From Legionella yabuuchiae (GTDB lineage: Bacteria; Pseudomonadota; Gammaproteobacteria; Legionellales; Legionellaceae): a stretch of DNA of 64,000 nucleotides. The notes beneath the pieces were generated by a model that was not told where the DNA came from, did not search any database, and was given only the letters and a program-made list of their open reading frames with translations. A program made the translations under genes and the position numbers. This document shows, one piece after another, positions 49,508-58,605 of this stretch. The DNA lies in assembly GCF_900640115.1 (NCBI RefSeq), contig NZ_CAAAIW010000002.1, positions 62,001-126,000 on the forward strand. Direction: 5' to 3'. How positions within the stretch are numbered: position 1 is the first letter of the stretch; each line of letters opens with the position of its first letter.

Positions 49508-50311
49508 CTCTAACCCCATAATAGGGCGCCAGACCAGAAGTAATGATATTGAAAGGGATTCTCTTGTTAGTACTTACCACTGCAGAATATTTGCAACCTA
49601 GATCGGTTTAATGATCAGGGCAAAGTGGCTGCTGGTAAAGCAACTCGGTCAGAGAATTTATTTTTAAGCGTTGCCCAAAACCTTGAGAGGCTGACTGCAG
49701 ATTCACTGGAGCAGTTCGGAAACAGTTTTGCTTCATGTTCGATAGGTTTACTTGATGTTGTAGCCTTATTGCTACAATGAGCCATGAAATAAAAGCTGTT
49801 TCGACTGGTCTTGATGAATAGGTGTGCAAGATTCAACATCTTGTCTTCCAACCGCTTAATCGCTGAAAAAAAGGGTATCTTTTCTAAAAAAGCGCTGGGT
49901 TTCGTTAATGTTAGCGGTCTATTTACCGCAAATTGAGGCTGTTTTAGCGATGTTCCATTTTTTCGCATAATTAAACAACTTGCAGACAGACTCTGTTGAA
50001 CAGACCGCGCGCATGCAGCCTTTTTGTAGTAAGGTCTGCTGCTCGTTTGATAGCATAGATTCCATGCGCGGGTATCTGTTGAGTATGTATTCAATTTGAC
50101 TCTGGTAATGGGCGGCTTCCTTTTATCAATACTTAAGGAAAGCGCATTTTAATGTATAATGGCTGGTTTTTTAGCCAGCCGCTAAACTAAATAATCGTTT
50201 ATGCGTTATAATTCTGTCGCAGATTAATTTTTAATCTGCTCAATAGGGCCAATAGACCCTATATATAATAATAACAAAAAAATCACATACAGCAAACAGG
50301 TTTATTATTAA
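49508..50311. other. Long rne-rluC intergenic region with stem-loops
   Basis: 804 bp without a convincing gene; open frames on the minus strand here (for example 49615-50094) show no family features. Three successive perfect hairpins occur near rluC: GGCTGG/CCAGCC (50161-50180), GCAGATTAA/TTAATCTGC (50219-50239) and ATAGGG/CCCTAT (50243-50262). A TATAAT at 50155-50160 could start an rluC transcript with these in its leader. In E. coli the rne leader autoregulates RNase E, and an analogous role for the minus-strand leader is possible but unproven. Confidence 0.5.
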
Positions 50312-51256
50312 ATGAGTGGTGTTCACTACAAAGAAATCAGCGTCGAGGAAAATGGTCAGCGACTAGATAATTATTTATTCCGCATTCTTAAAGGCGTTCC
50401 TAAAAGTCATATTTACCGCTTAATCCGTAATGGCGAAGTTCGAATCAATAAAAAGCGGGCAAAACCAGCTTCAAGACTGGAAACAGGTGATTTAGTCCGA
50501 GTTCCGCCAGTGAGAGTGACAGTACCTCAGGAAGTGCAGGTCGGGCAAAAATTAAATCAAACATTGATGAACAGCATTATTTACGAAGATAAGGCGTTGT
50601 TAGTGATTAATAAACCAGCAGGTCTTGCAGTCCACGGCGGAAGCGGCGTCAGTTTTGGAGTGATTGAAGCCTTAAGGGCTTCCCGTCCAGATTTGGCTTA
50701 TATTGAACTTGCACATCGTCTGGATAAAGAAACATCCGGTTGTTTGGTGTTAGCAAAAAAGCGAAGCGTACTACGTGAAATTCAGGCGGCACTGGCTGCG
50801 CGTGAGGTCAAAAAAACGTATTGGGCTTTGTTAAATAAATCCTGGACAGGGAAAAAAAACATTTTGGTTGATCAACCCCTGGAAAAAAATTTATTGAAAT
50901 CTGGCGAACGAATGGTTGTCATTAAAGAGGCGGGCAAGTCCTCCCAAACCCAGTTCAAACTGCTCGAAAATTTTAATGAGGGGTGTTTGGTTGAAGCTTA
51001 TCCCAAGACTGGCCGAACGCATCAAATCCGCGTTCATAGCGCTTATCTTGGCCATCCTATAGCCGGTGATAATAAGTATGGCGGCCAGCCTCCTTTGGAT
51101 ACAGTGACAAAACGAACTTCACGATTGTATTTACATGCACGGTCAATTCAATTTAATCTGAAAGACAAAGAACATGTTTTTGAAGCAGAATTAGACGAGC
51201 GATTCAAAGAGACATTGACTACATTACGATTAAGGAGCACCCCGTCTTATGAATAG
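50312..51256 (+). CDS. rluC: 23S rRNA pseudouridine synthase RluC
   Basis: Converts U955, U2504 and U2580 (E. coli numbering) of 23S rRNA to pseudouridine. The 314 residues have an N-terminal S4 domain (about residues 15-75: RLDNYLFRILKGVPKSHIYR) and the catalytic core with IELAHRLDKETSGCLVLAKK (Asp near residue 144) and KTGRTHQIRVHSAYLGHP. The divergent rne neighbour is the arrangement also seen in E. coli and supports RluC over RluD. It overlaps the next gene by 8 bp. Confidence 0.93.
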   Translation: MSGVHYKEISVEENGQRLDNYLFRILKGVPKSHIYRLIRNGEVRINKKRAKPASRLETGDLVRVPPVRVTVPQEVQVGQKLNQTLMNSIIYEDKALLVINKPAGLAVHGGSGVSFGVIEALRASRPDLAYIELAHRLDKETSGCLVLAKKRSVLREIQAALAAREVKKTYWALLNKSWTGKKNILVDQPLEKNLLKSGERMVVIKEAGKSSQTQFKLLENFNEGCLVEAYPKTGRTHQIRVHSAYLGHPIAGDNKYGGQPPLDTVTKRTSRLYLHARSIQFNLKDKEHVFEAELDERFKETLTTLRLRSTPSYE

Positions 51257-51914
51257 CACCTATCGTTTGGTTGTGTTCGATTGGGAAGGGACCCTAGGCG
51301 ACACACTCGGCAAAGTGCTGAATGTTTTAAACAAAGAAGCAAAACGGATGAACTTAGGGGAAGTTAATGAGCGTGAGGCCCGTAAATACCTAATGCATGG
51401 TTTGGTCATCGCCATTAAAAAAATTTTCCCAGAGATCTCACCGGTTCAATCCGAGCAGCTGTTTGAAACGATCCGTGAATCGTTGGCTATGCGTTCTATG
51501 GACGTGTATTTACTCCCAGGAGCACAGGATATTCTCAACACAATGCATAATGCAGGACTCGATCTAGCCATTGCTACCAATCGCGGACAACAATCCATGC
51601 ACCGTGATTTGCAAGCGAGTGGACTTGAACACTACTTTACGATCACCCGTTCCGCAGGCCAGGTTCCCGCTAAGCCTTGTCCGCAGATGTTAGAAGAGAT
51701 TATGGACGTTTGTGGCGCAACTGCTGCAGAGACGTTGATGATAGGAGACTCTGTCAGTGACATTGAAATGGCGAAATCCTTAAACGTCCGCGCACTGGGG
51801 GTTAATTTTTATAATCAGCCAGACGTTGCTGAAGCATTGTTAATCGCTGGCGCAGAGAAAGTATTTGACGATTATAAGCAATTGGCTGAATACTTGCAGC
51901 TTAAGATGGAATAG
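51249..51914 (+). CDS. HAD-family phosphatase, Gph-like
   Basis: A 221-residue haloacid-dehalogenase hydrolase with a helical cap. Motif I reads VVFDWEGTLGDTLGK: the nucleophile Asp (near residue 10) is kept, but the second Asp of DxD is Glu. Motif II is IATNRG, the Lys of motif III is in PAKPCPQ, and motif IV is MIGDSVSDIEMA. It resembles phosphoglycolate phosphatases (Gph), and in relatives a HAD gene often follows rluC. Substrate is unproven. The start overlaps rluC by 8 bp. Confidence 0.85.
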   Translation: MNSTYRLVVFDWEGTLGDTLGKVLNVLNKEAKRMNLGEVNEREARKYLMHGLVIAIKKIFPEISPVQSEQLFETIRESLAMRSMDVYLLPGAQDILNTMHNAGLDLAIATNRGQQSMHRDLQASGLEHYFTITRSAGQVPAKPCPQMLEEIMDVCGATAAETLMIGDSVSDIEMAKSLNVRALGVNFYNQPDVAEALLIAGAEKVFDDYKQLAEYLQLKME

Positions 51915-51932
51915 ATAAAACAGAGGTCGTTT

Positions 51933-52496
51933 GTGAGTCACATAACCAGTTTGCCAAATATATTAACTCTGATGCGTATTATGCTCATCCCAGTGTTTAT
52001 CGTTGTCTTTTATTTGCCATTTGATTGGGCCCATGCATTAGCCGCTGTAATTTTTGCCTTAGCAAGCGTGACTGACTGGTTAGATGGATATTTGGCGCGA
52101 AAACTTGAGCAAATGTCTCCGTTTGGAGCGTTTCTTGATCCCGTTGCGGATAAGCTTCTTGTTGCAACTAGTCTGCTCTTGTTGGTTGGGGCGAAAGATT
52201 TAAACTACATTACTTTACCGGCTATTATTATTGTCGGCCGCGAAATCGTTATTTCCGCACTTCGAGAATGGATGGCTGAAGTCGGTAGTCGCGCCAGTGT
52301 TGCAGTGAGCTATATTGGAAAAGTAAAAACGGTCATGCAAATGATAGCACTTGTATTGCTATTAGCCCTCCACCCAAATACATCCTGGTGGGGCATGATC
52401 GGATTTATTTTGTTATATTTGTCAGCAATATTAACGATTTGGTCAATGACCGTTTACCTAATGATCGCTTGGCCATCATTAACTAAAAAAAATTGA
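51933..52496 (+). CDS. pgsA: CDP-diacylglycerol--glycerol-3-phosphate 3-phosphatidyltransferase
   Basis: Makes phosphatidylglycerophosphate, the committed step to phosphatidylglycerol and cardiolipin. The start is GTG 51933. The 187 residues have about five membrane segments and the CDP-alcohol transferase signature DG-x2-AR-x8-G-x3-D-x3-D in LDGYLARKLEQMSPFGAFLD and PVADK. The tRNA cluster follows, as glyW-cysT-leuZ follows pgsA in E. coli. Confidence 0.96.
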   Translation: MSHITSLPNILTLMRIMLIPVFIVVFYLPFDWAHALAAVIFALASVTDWLDGYLARKLEQMSPFGAFLDPVADKLLVATSLLLLVGAKDLNYITLPAIIIVGREIVISALREWMAEVGSRASVAVSYIGKVKTVMQMIALVLLLALHPNTSWWGMIGFILLYLSAILTIWSMTVYLMIAWPSLTKKN

Positions 52497-52505
52497 ATTT
52501 CTTTA

Positions 52506-52533
52506 TTGACAGGGTAGCATTTTTCGGTAAAAT
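52506..52533 (+). promoter_or_regulatory. Promoter of the tRNA cluster
   Basis: A perfect -35 TTGACA (52506-52511), 16-bp spacer and -10 TAAAAT (52528-52533), followed by a GC-rich discriminator (GCCTCCC). Such discriminators accompany stringently controlled stable-RNA promoters. The tRNA-Gly begins 17 bp after the -10 box. Confidence 0.8.
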
Positions 52534-52549
52534 TGCCTCCCGTAGATGC

Positions 52550-52624
52550 GCGGGAATAGCTCAGTGGTAGAGCACAACCTTGCCAAGGTTGGGGTCGCGA
52601 GTTCGAATCTCGTTTCCCGCTCCA
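52550..52624 (+). tRNA. tRNA-Gly (GCC anticodon)
   Basis: 75 nt including encoded CCA. The acceptor GCGGGAA pairs with TTCCCGC, the D loop reads AGCTCAGTGGTAGAGC, the anticodon is GCC at 52582-52584, and the T arm contains GTTCGAATC. It corresponds to glyW of E. coli after pgsA. Confidence 0.97.
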
Positions 52625-52627
52625 ATC

Positions 52628-52656
52628 AAAGCGACAAGAAGGGTCGCTTTTTTTTT
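52628..52656 (+). terminator. Strong intrinsic terminator between tRNA-Gly and tRNA-Cys
   Basis: AAAGCGAC (52628-52635), loop AAGAAGG, GTCGCTTT (52643-52650) and a run of nine T residues (52648-52656) form a textbook rho-independent terminator. It lies four bases after tRNA-Gly and 16 bases before tRNA-Cys. Confidence 0.88.
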
Positions 52657-52672
52657 AACCCGTTATTAAACT

Positions 52673-52746
52673 GGCTGTGTGGCAGAGTGGTTATGCAGCG
52701 GCCTGCAAAGCCGTGTACGCCGGTTCGATTCCGGCCTCAGCCTCCA
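52673..52746 (+). tRNA. tRNA-Cys (GCA anticodon)
   Basis: 74 nt with encoded CCA. The acceptor GGCTGTG pairs with CTCAGCC apart from a T:T at pair 6-67; the anticodon is GCA at 52705-52707 in CCTGCAAAG, and the T arm has GGTTCGATTCC. It matches cysT of E. coli by position. Confidence 0.96.
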
Positions 52747-52753
52747 AAACAAT

Positions 52754-52842
52754 GCCCAGGTGGCGAAACAGGTAGACGCAAGGGACTTAAAATCCCTCGG
52801 GAGTTAAATCCCGTGCCGGTTCGACTCCGGCCCTGGGCACCA
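52754..52842 (+). tRNA. tRNA-Leu (TAA anticodon)
   Basis: 89 nt with encoded CCA and a long variable arm (CGGGAGTTAAATCCCG, typical of Leu). The acceptor GCCCAGG pairs with CCTGGGC. The anticodon TAA at 52788-52790 sits in AGGGACTTAAAATCCCT. It lies seven bases after tRNA-Cys and corresponds to leuZ. Confidence 0.96.
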
Positions 52843-53149
52843 TATTTTCCATACACCTTACTTCCAGCTTTACTCTGTGCTCCTCATTTATTGATGTAAA
52901 CCCCGGTGCTCGAGTTCGCAGCACCTCGGTGTGAGAAAAATCTGGCACCCAGGAACCTGGGCGCGATACTTTCCTGCACATCTTCGCTCCAGCTTCACTA
53001 ATCGAGGACAATGATCAACGGCAATTCATACTAAGATAGTGGGGTAGCGCTGTATTTTTACTCCCTACAATTTTTCTCTCATACGCTAGCGAGTCGAATT
53101 GATCTATGCTTTAATAGCCGCATCTTTTTTAAGTGGTAGAGGGGTTGCT
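52843..53149. other. Non-coding gap between tRNA-Leu and fdxA
   Basis: About 307 bp with no convincing gene. It contains GGTGCTCGAG...GCAGCACCTCGG (near 52902-52930) and CCAGGAACCTGG (near 52949), short inverted repeats that may be part of a repeat element. Similar end blocks TTCCAGCTT and CTCCAGCTT lie at about 52862 and 52987. No promoter or terminator stands out. Confidence 0.35.
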
Positions 53150-53485
53150 ATGACGTTTGTGGTGACTGAGCAATGCATTAAATGCAAATACACCGATTGT
53201 GTCGAAGTGTGTCCAGTTGATTGTTTTTATGAAGGGCCTAATTTTCTGGTGATTCACCCTGATGAGTGCATTGATTGTGCCCTATGTGAGCCAGAGTGTC
53301 CTGTGGAGGCGATTGTTTCTGAAGACGATCTTTCTGATTCACAACAAAAATTTCTAGCGCTTAATGCAGAGCTTGCACAACAATGGCCAAATATTACGGC
53401 CAAAAAAGAAGCGCCAGAGGATGCGGGGCAATGGGAAGGCGTTGAGGATAAATTAAAATACTTACAAAAAGAGTGGAAGAAATAG
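53150..53485 (+). CDS. fdxA: 7Fe-8S ferredoxin FdxA
   Basis: Low-potential electron carrier with one 3Fe-4S and one 4Fe-4S cluster. I chose ATG 53150 behind GAGGGG, giving 111 residues beginning [20 protein letters not shown]. The Cys pattern [14 protein letters not shown] and [15 protein letters not shown], and an extended C-terminal tail ([16 protein letters not shown]) are those of the FdxA/Azotobacter FdI family. It overlaps the start of the helicase gene by 13 bp. Confidence 0.93.
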   Translation: MTFVVTEQCIKCKYTDCVEVCPVDCFYEGPNFLVIHPDECIDCALCEPECPVEAIVSEDDLSDSQQKFLALNAELAQQWPNITAKKEAPEDAGQWEGVEDKLKYLQKEWKK

Positions 53486-55419
53486 AAGATCTCACGGACG
53501 ATCTGGTTCAACTTTGTGAGCGGGCACTGGCTGAAAAGGGTCGTCTTTATACGGCTATACCAGGATTTGTCGCTCGCCCGCAGCAAAGTGATTTGGCTAT
53601 AGCGATTGCAGAAGCGATTGTGTCTAACGGCATTTTAGTGGCCGAAGCAGGAACCGGGACAGGAAAAACCTTTGCCTATCTCATTCCTTGTCTTTTAAGC
53701 GGTAAAAAAACACTGATTTCTACTGCGACCAAAACATTACAAGATCAATTGTTTCAAAAAGACTTGCCCATGCTTGTTCGAGCGCTTGGCTTATCGGCGC
53801 GTGTGCAAAATCTCAAAGGGCGTGCTAATTACATTTGCCGTTATCGCACAGAACTGTATGCAGAGGAAGGCCAGTTTGCTAGTCAACAAAGCGTGGCAGA
53901 CATCTTACTCATTCGAGAACGGATGAGTCAATTGTCAGAAGGGATCCGAAGCGAACTGCCAGAAATTAAAGAAGATTCTTCAGTATGGCCTTTTGTAACC
54001 TCGACCAGCGATAATTGTTTAGGCAGTGAATGCCCTGCGTATCAAACATGTTATCTCGTAAAAGCAAGAAAAAAAGCACTAGAAGCTGATTTGGTGGTCA
54101 TTAATCACCATTTGTTTTTTGCGGATTCACGGCTTAAAGAAGAAGGATTTGGCGAATTACTGCCGGGAGTTGATGTGGTCATTTTTGATGAAGCACATCA
54201 GTTGTCTGAGATCGCTTCAAATTTTTATGGTGAACGCTTAGGAACCCGCCAGATTCAAGAGTTAATGAAGGATGTGATAAAGGAATGGCCAATTCTTGAT
54301 TTAGCAAATCAGCCTTTAAAACGATTGAGTCTCCAACTCGATAAAATCATCGATGAATTATTAATGTCTCTTCCAGGACAAGAAGAACGTATTCCATGGG
54401 AAAAAGCTCTGCAAAAGTCAGAGTTTAAAACTGGCCTTCTACAACTTCAACAACTCATGAACGATTGGCTAGCTTGCTTCTCGGGTATAGAACAAGCCGA
54501 TGAGCCTGGACTCATGCGTTGTAAAGAACGTTTAATGGAACTTAGCCAGCGTTTAGTTTCTCTTGAACGCCCTAAACGCACGGATATTCGTTGGATTGAG
54601 CGTTTTAAACAGGCATTGGTATTTAATGCAACCCCGTATGATATTGCAGAGTCATTTTCTTCCTTATTAAAACGACAATCCAGCAGTTGGGTTTTTACTT
54701 CAGCCACGCTAACTATGGCGTCCTCGTTTGATTGTTTTACTAGGCCGTTAGGATTACAAGATACAAACACCTTACAACTACCCAGTCCTTTTAATTTTCC
54801 AGAACAAGCGTTACTTTACTTACCTCGTGGGTTACCTGATCCCAAAGATCACCGCTATTATGAGCGGTTACTTGAAAAAGCCTTAAAGGTGATTAACGCC
54901 TGTAAGGGCCGCTGTTTTTTCTTATTTACTAGCCATAAAGCATTAAATGAAGTAGCTCGCCGTTTAAAGCCTTTGTTAACTTACCCTTTATTAATTCAAG
55001 GGGAAGAAGCTAAGCCGATTCTTTTGGCACGATTTCGCGAGTTGGGCAATGCGGTTTTGTTAGGCACGGCTACTTTTTGGGAAGGGGTGGATGTAAAAGG
55101 GGAGGCCTTATCATGCGTGATCATTGATAAATTACCCTTTGCCAGCCCCACAGATCCAATAATGCGTGGTAAAATGGCGTACTTAAAAGCCCAAGGCTTA
55201 TCGGCGTTTGATGAGTTATCATTACCCAGTGCCATTTTGGCCTTAAAACAGGGGGTGGGGCGACTCATTCGCGATAGCGCTGATCGCGGTGTATTAATGA
55301 TCGCAGATCCTCGGTTAACTGGACGAGACTATGGACGTAAAATTTTTGCGAGTTTACCAAACATGCAAAAAACACGAGAGGAAACCAAAGTCATTGAGTT
55401 CACTGAAACCCTGGGTTGA
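53473..55419 (+). CDS. yoaA: DinG/XPD-type helicase YoaA
   Basis: Iron-sulfur superfamily 2 helicase of the YoaA branch, which in E. coli works with HolC in replication repair. The 648 residues contain Walker A in [16 protein letters not shown], the cluster-binding cysteines in YICRYR and [14 protein letters not shown] (about residues 115-195), DEAH ([11 protein letters not shown]) and the C-terminal [14 protein letters not shown]. The start GTG 53473 lies inside fdxA; no better in-frame start with a Shine-Dalgarno sequence was seen. Confidence 0.9.
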   Translation: MEEIEDLTDDLVQLCERALAEKGRLYTAIPGFVARPQQSDLAIAIAEAIVSNGILVAEAGTGTGKTFAYLIPCLLSGKKTLISTATKTLQDQLFQKDLPMLVRALGLSARVQNLKGRANYICRYRTELYAEEGQFASQQSVADILLIRERMSQLSEGIRSELPEIKEDSSVWPFVTSTSDNCLGSECPAYQTCYLVKARKKALEADLVVINHHLFFADSRLKEEGFGELLPGVDVVIFDEAHQLSEIASNFYGERLGTRQIQELMKDVIKEWPILDLANQPLKRLSLQLDKIIDELLMSLPGQEERIPWEKALQKSEFKTGLLQLQQLMNDWLACFSGIEQADEPGLMRCKERLMELSQRLVSLERPKRTDIRWIERFKQALVFNATPYDIAESFSSLLKRQSSSWVFTSATLTMASSFDCFTRPLGLQDTNTLQLPSPFNFPEQALLYLPRGLPDPKDHRYYERLLEKALKVINACKGRCFFLFTSHKALNEVARRLKPLLTYPLLIQGEEAKPILLARFRELGNAVLLGTATFWEGVDVKGEALSCVIIDKLPFASPTDPIMRGKMAYLKAQGLSAFDELSLPSAILALKQGVGRLIRDSADRGVLMIADPRLTGRDYGRKIFASLPNMQKTREETKVIEFTETLG

Positions 55420-55467
55420 TCGTTGAATGCAGCTCAAGATCAAAACTCCATTAAAATTAAGAATCGC

Positions 55468-56142
55468 ATGAATTTATTAGCAATCGATACTTCGACTGAA
55501 AAAGCAACCGTTGCCGTTTCTGCTTACGGCCAAATTTATCATAAAGAGCAGGATGCGCATCGTCTGCACGCTCAATTATTATTACCCATGATTGACGAAA
55601 TGATGAAGGATGCAGGCATCGCGTTTAATCAGTTGGATGGTATTATCTTTGGCCGTGGACCCGGGAGTTTCACCGGGTTGCGCATCGCGTGCAGCGTAGC
55701 AAAAGCGTTGGCCTATGCTCAAAATTTACCCCTATATCCGGTGAGCACGCTCGCAGCCATTGCGTTTGAAGCGTCACAAATCCCAGCCGCACAATTTCCA
55801 ACCACTCCTATTCTCGCGGTCATAGATGCCCGCATGAATCAATTGTACTGGGGGGAGTTCAACGATCCATTTTATGAAGCCCAGGAGCAGGTGTCGAACG
55901 CTCATCACATTCGGTTAAGCAAAGAACAGCCTACACTCTTAGCAGGCGTCGGCTTTAATACCTATTGGGATGAACTTCCGGATAACGTGCGCTGCCTTAT
56001 CCAAGATAAGGTCTTGGTATACCCTAATGCGATCGCAATGATAAATCTGGTACAATCTGGTCTTGTTAAAGCAGCCAGTGCTGAAGAGGCGTTGCCTGTG
56101 TATATTCGAAACCAAGTCACTCATGGAGAACCACGTGGATAA
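55468..56142 (+). CDS. tsaB: tRNA threonylcarbamoyladenosine biosynthesis protein TsaB
   Basis: Partner and activator of TsaD for the t6A modification of tRNAs reading ANN codons. ATG 55468 ([20 protein letters not shown]) gives 224 residues; the frame extends 15 codons up to a TTG. The actin-like N-terminus is typical, followed by [23 protein letters not shown], quoted by its key block [11 protein letters not shown]. It lacks the metal-binding residues of TsaD, as expected. It follows yoaA, which also adjoins tsaB in other gammaproteobacteria, and overlaps ycaR by 8 bp. Confidence 0.92.
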   Translation: MNLLAIDTSTEKATVAVSAYGQIYHKEQDAHRLHAQLLLPMIDEMMKDAGIAFNQLDGIIFGRGPGSFTGLRIACSVAKALAYAQNLPLYPVSTLAAIAFEASQIPAAQFPTTPILAVIDARMNQLYWGEFNDPFYEAQEQVSNAHHIRLSKEQPTLLAGVGFNTYWDELPDNVRCLIQDKVLVYPNAIAMINLVQSGLVKAASAEEALPVYIRNQVTHGEPRG

Positions 56143-56314
56143 AAAATTACTGGAAATTCTCGTTTGCCCGGTTTGCAAAGGCAAGTTGTTGTTAAAAAAC
56201 GAAGAATTGATCTGTCGTTTTGACCGCTTATCGTATCCCATTCGTGATGGAATTCCTGTGATGCTTGAACACGAAGCGAGACTCTTAACGCTTGAGGAAA
56301 AAGACGAATTATGA
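56135..56314 (+). CDS. ycaR: YcaR/Trm112-like UPF0434 protein
   Basis: A 59-residue protein, beginning [20 protein letters not shown] when read from GTG 56135. GGAG lies six bases before this GTG, and E. coli YcaR starts at the same place; ATG 56123 is the upstream alternative. Only one CPVC pair is present, as in bacterial YcaR proteins, so Zn binding may be partial. [17 protein letters not shown] is the conserved C-terminal half. The function is not established. It sits just ahead of kdsB with a 4-bp overlap, as in E. coli. Confidence 0.87.
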   Translation: MDKKLLEILVCPVCKGKLLLKNEELICRFDRLSYPIRDGIPVMLEHEARLLTLEEKDEL

Positions 56315-57051
56315 GCCTTGATTTTCATGCCATTATTCCTGCGCGTCATCAGTCCTCTAGGTTACCTGGCAAACTCATGATGGAGTTAAATGGCCTTACG
56401 GTTCTTGAGCGGGTATATCGACAAGTCTTAAAAGCTAATCCCAAGAGCCTCACAATAGCCACTGATCATGAAGCTCTTTTTTCGTTGGCTAAGTCTTTTA
56501 ATGCAGCGGTTGAGATGACAAAACCCACGCATCAGTCTGGTACCGATCGCATTGCCGAAGTGGTTGCTAAAAGCGAGTTTCAACCGGATGACATCATTGT
56601 AAATGTGCAAGGAGATGAGCCTTTTATAGCACCGGAACTGATTACCCAAGTCGCAGAAACCTTGGCGACATCGGATGCGCCTATGGCGACATTATGCTGG
56701 CCAATTGAAGATAATACTTCTCGCGATAACCCCAATGTGGTAAAAGTGGTTCGTGATCAGCACTTCAATGCATTGTATTTTTCAAGAAGCCCCATTCCTG
56801 CCAATCGGGATAATCCTACTGATCTGTCCTTGCATTATCGCCATATCGGCTTATACGCTTACCGCGCCTCATTTTTATTAGAGCTTGTCCAACATCCCGT
56901 TTGCCCCCTAGAATCAGCCGAAGCGTTAGAACAATTACGCGCCCTATGGTTAGGCTACCCCATCAAAGTCGCAACGGCTTGCACCAAGCCCCTGCAAGAC
57001 ATCAATACCCAAGAAGATTTAGACCTCGCTAAGCAATTAGTTACCCAATAA
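56311..57051 (+). CDS. kdsB: 3-deoxy-manno-octulosonate cytidylyltransferase
   Basis: Activates KDO as CMP-KDO for the lipopolysaccharide inner core. The 246-residue nucleotidyltransferase shows the N-terminal [19 protein letters not shown] (family: PARxxSxRLPGKP), [19 protein letters not shown] with the metal-binding Asp, and [13 protein letters not shown]. It completes a set with lpxA and fabZ for lipid A-core synthesis. The permease gene converges on it. Confidence 0.96.
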   Translation: MSLDFHAIIPARHQSSRLPGKLMMELNGLTVLERVYRQVLKANPKSLTIATDHEALFSLAKSFNAAVEMTKPTHQSGTDRIAEVVAKSEFQPDDIIVNVQGDEPFIAPELITQVAETLATSDAPMATLCWPIEDNTSRDNPNVVKVVRDQHFNALYFSRSPIPANRDNPTDLSLHYRHIGLYAYRASFLLELVQHPVCPLESAEALEQLRALWLGYPIKVATACTKPLQDINTQEDLDLAKQLVTQ

Positions 57052-57071
57052 TTGAACCGTGTTTCTGTTTT

Positions 57072-58487
57072 TTAAACCATTAACTTAACTCGCCCATGAA
57101 TCCATGCTTTTCGCGAATACAATAACAGCGCGGGAAGCATCATCAGTACGATGCCACTGGTAAAGACTACTCTAAAATGGCTTACCCCTCCCACATCCAT
57201 GCTTTCGACGGGTGGGTAAAATCCTATGACTAAGGTAATGCAACATCCGACTAATCCTAATACGCAGGTAAAGTAATAACCCATACGACCACCTGGTATG
57301 GAAAATGGTCTTGGGATGTCGGCGTATTTATGCTTCAAATGAATGGCGGCTAGAAACATTAACACATACATTAAGATGTACAGTTCGGTGCTTAATGCGG
57401 TAAAGAGCCAATAAATGGCATTTACGGAGGAGAATAACATAAACCCGCTACATAGAGCCGTGACCAAAACAGCTTGTAAGACTAATATCCGAGAAGCAAT
57501 GCCATGTTTATTCAGTTTATACAACCACTTGGGGAAAAAGCCATGATCGGCAGCCATGAGCAAGCCTTTGGCAGGTGAAATAATCCAGTTGACCATGTTG
57601 CCCAGGCTACCCAGCAGAAGCAAAATCACCATTAAGGGCATTAATGCCGATAAATGATAGGCCGCAAAGAAGTTGGTAAACGCTTGCATCACGCCATGGA
57701 CTAAGCTGATTTCAGCATGCGGTAAGACGAAGGCAATGGCTAATGAGCCTAAAATCATGGTGGTTAAAATTAAAATTACCGAAAAATACATCGCTTTAGG
57801 AAAATTCTTCTGCGGGTTATTGACGTTTCGAACATGAACGGCTGCCAGTTCCATGCCTAAAAATGAGGTCATGATGGCGGTTAATGAAATCCAGGAATCA
57901 GTATCTTGCCAACGAGGAATTAAATTTCCAGGGCTTAAGTCAACCGCGATAGGATTACCATGAAGCACCCAAATAATCGCCAGTAAAATAATAAACCCCA
58001 TCGGAATAATCATTCCAACAATCGCACAAAAGCTTGCAAAGGCTGCGGATGCGCGTAACCCAGCAAGACCAAGGATTGTAAGCGACCAGAATGTAATTAA
58101 AATTACCGTAATTAAATAGACTTTATTCTGCGCTAATTCAGGATTAATGAGGTAAGCAAGCGTTCCTGCAATAAACGATAAGATGGTTGGATACCACACC
58201 ATAGTGTTAATCCATTGCAGCCAGATGGTAAAAAAAGCCCAGTTTTCTCCAAACGCATGACGAACCCAACTGTACACCCCACCTTCCTCTTCGGACCAGG
58301 TAGAGGAAAGCTCTGCTGCCACTAAGGCGACTGGAATAAGAAAGACAATTGCTGAAAACGTAAAAAAGAAAATTAAAGAAGAACCAAATAACGCGGTAGC
58401 TGGTAAATTACGGATGCTGTCAATTGCGCCTGTGATTAATAAAACCAAAGCAAGAACAGAAATTTTCTCTGAAGACCAGGCTTTCAT
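57072..58487 (-). CDS. APC-superfamily amino-acid transporter
   Basis: A 471-residue membrane protein with about twelve hydrophobic segments, starting MKAWSSEKISVLALVLLITG. The first segments match the APC family (IRNLPATALFGSSLIFFF; EEEGGVYSWVRHAFG near residue 67, a signature of the GadC-like antiporters). It lacks a recognisable C-terminal plug domain. Import or exchange of an amino acid is expected; the substrate cannot be told. It converges with kdsB. Confidence 0.86.
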   Translation of the reverse strand: MKAWSSEKISVLALVLLITGAIDSIRNLPATALFGSSLIFFFTFSAIVFLIPVALVAAELSSTWSEEEGGVYSWVRHAFGENWAFFTIWLQWINTMVWYPTILSFIAGTLAYLINPELAQNKVYLITVILITFWSLTILGLAGLRASAAFASFCAIVGMIIPMGFIILLAIIWVLHGNPIAVDLSPGNLIPRWQDTDSWISLTAIMTSFLGMELAAVHVRNVNNPQKNFPKAMYFSVILILTTMILGSLAIAFVLPHAEISLVHGVMQAFTNFFAAYHLSALMPLMVILLLLGSLGNMVNWIISPAKGLLMAADHGFFPKWLYKLNKHGIASRILVLQAVLVTALCSGFMLFSSVNAIYWLFTALSTELYILMYVLMFLAAIHLKHKYADIPRPFSIPGGRMGYYFTCVLGLVGCCITLVIGFYPPVESMDVGGVSHFRVVFTSGIVLMMLPALLLYSRKAWIHGRVKLMV

Positions 58488-58605
58488 AACCGCAAAATCC
58501 TAACTGGCAAAAAGATACTCATTATAAAGGTAAAATCAATGTGCGCCTAGTAGTGTATGATGCAAGACGATAGCCAGAATCGCGGCATCCGGACTACAAC
58601 GAATT

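Noticed and set aside
49615..50094. A 159-codon open frame on the minus strand upstream of rne
   Set aside because: Unusual Ser/Cys-rich composition, no family features and no ribosome-binding site; the region is better read as leader and intergenic DNA.
52843..53149. A gene or element in the gap after the tRNA-Leu
   Set aside because: Short inverted repeats are present, but no consistent element boundary or coding signal could be supported. A tRNA 3' end is a common integration site, but no integrase or second attachment-like copy was found.
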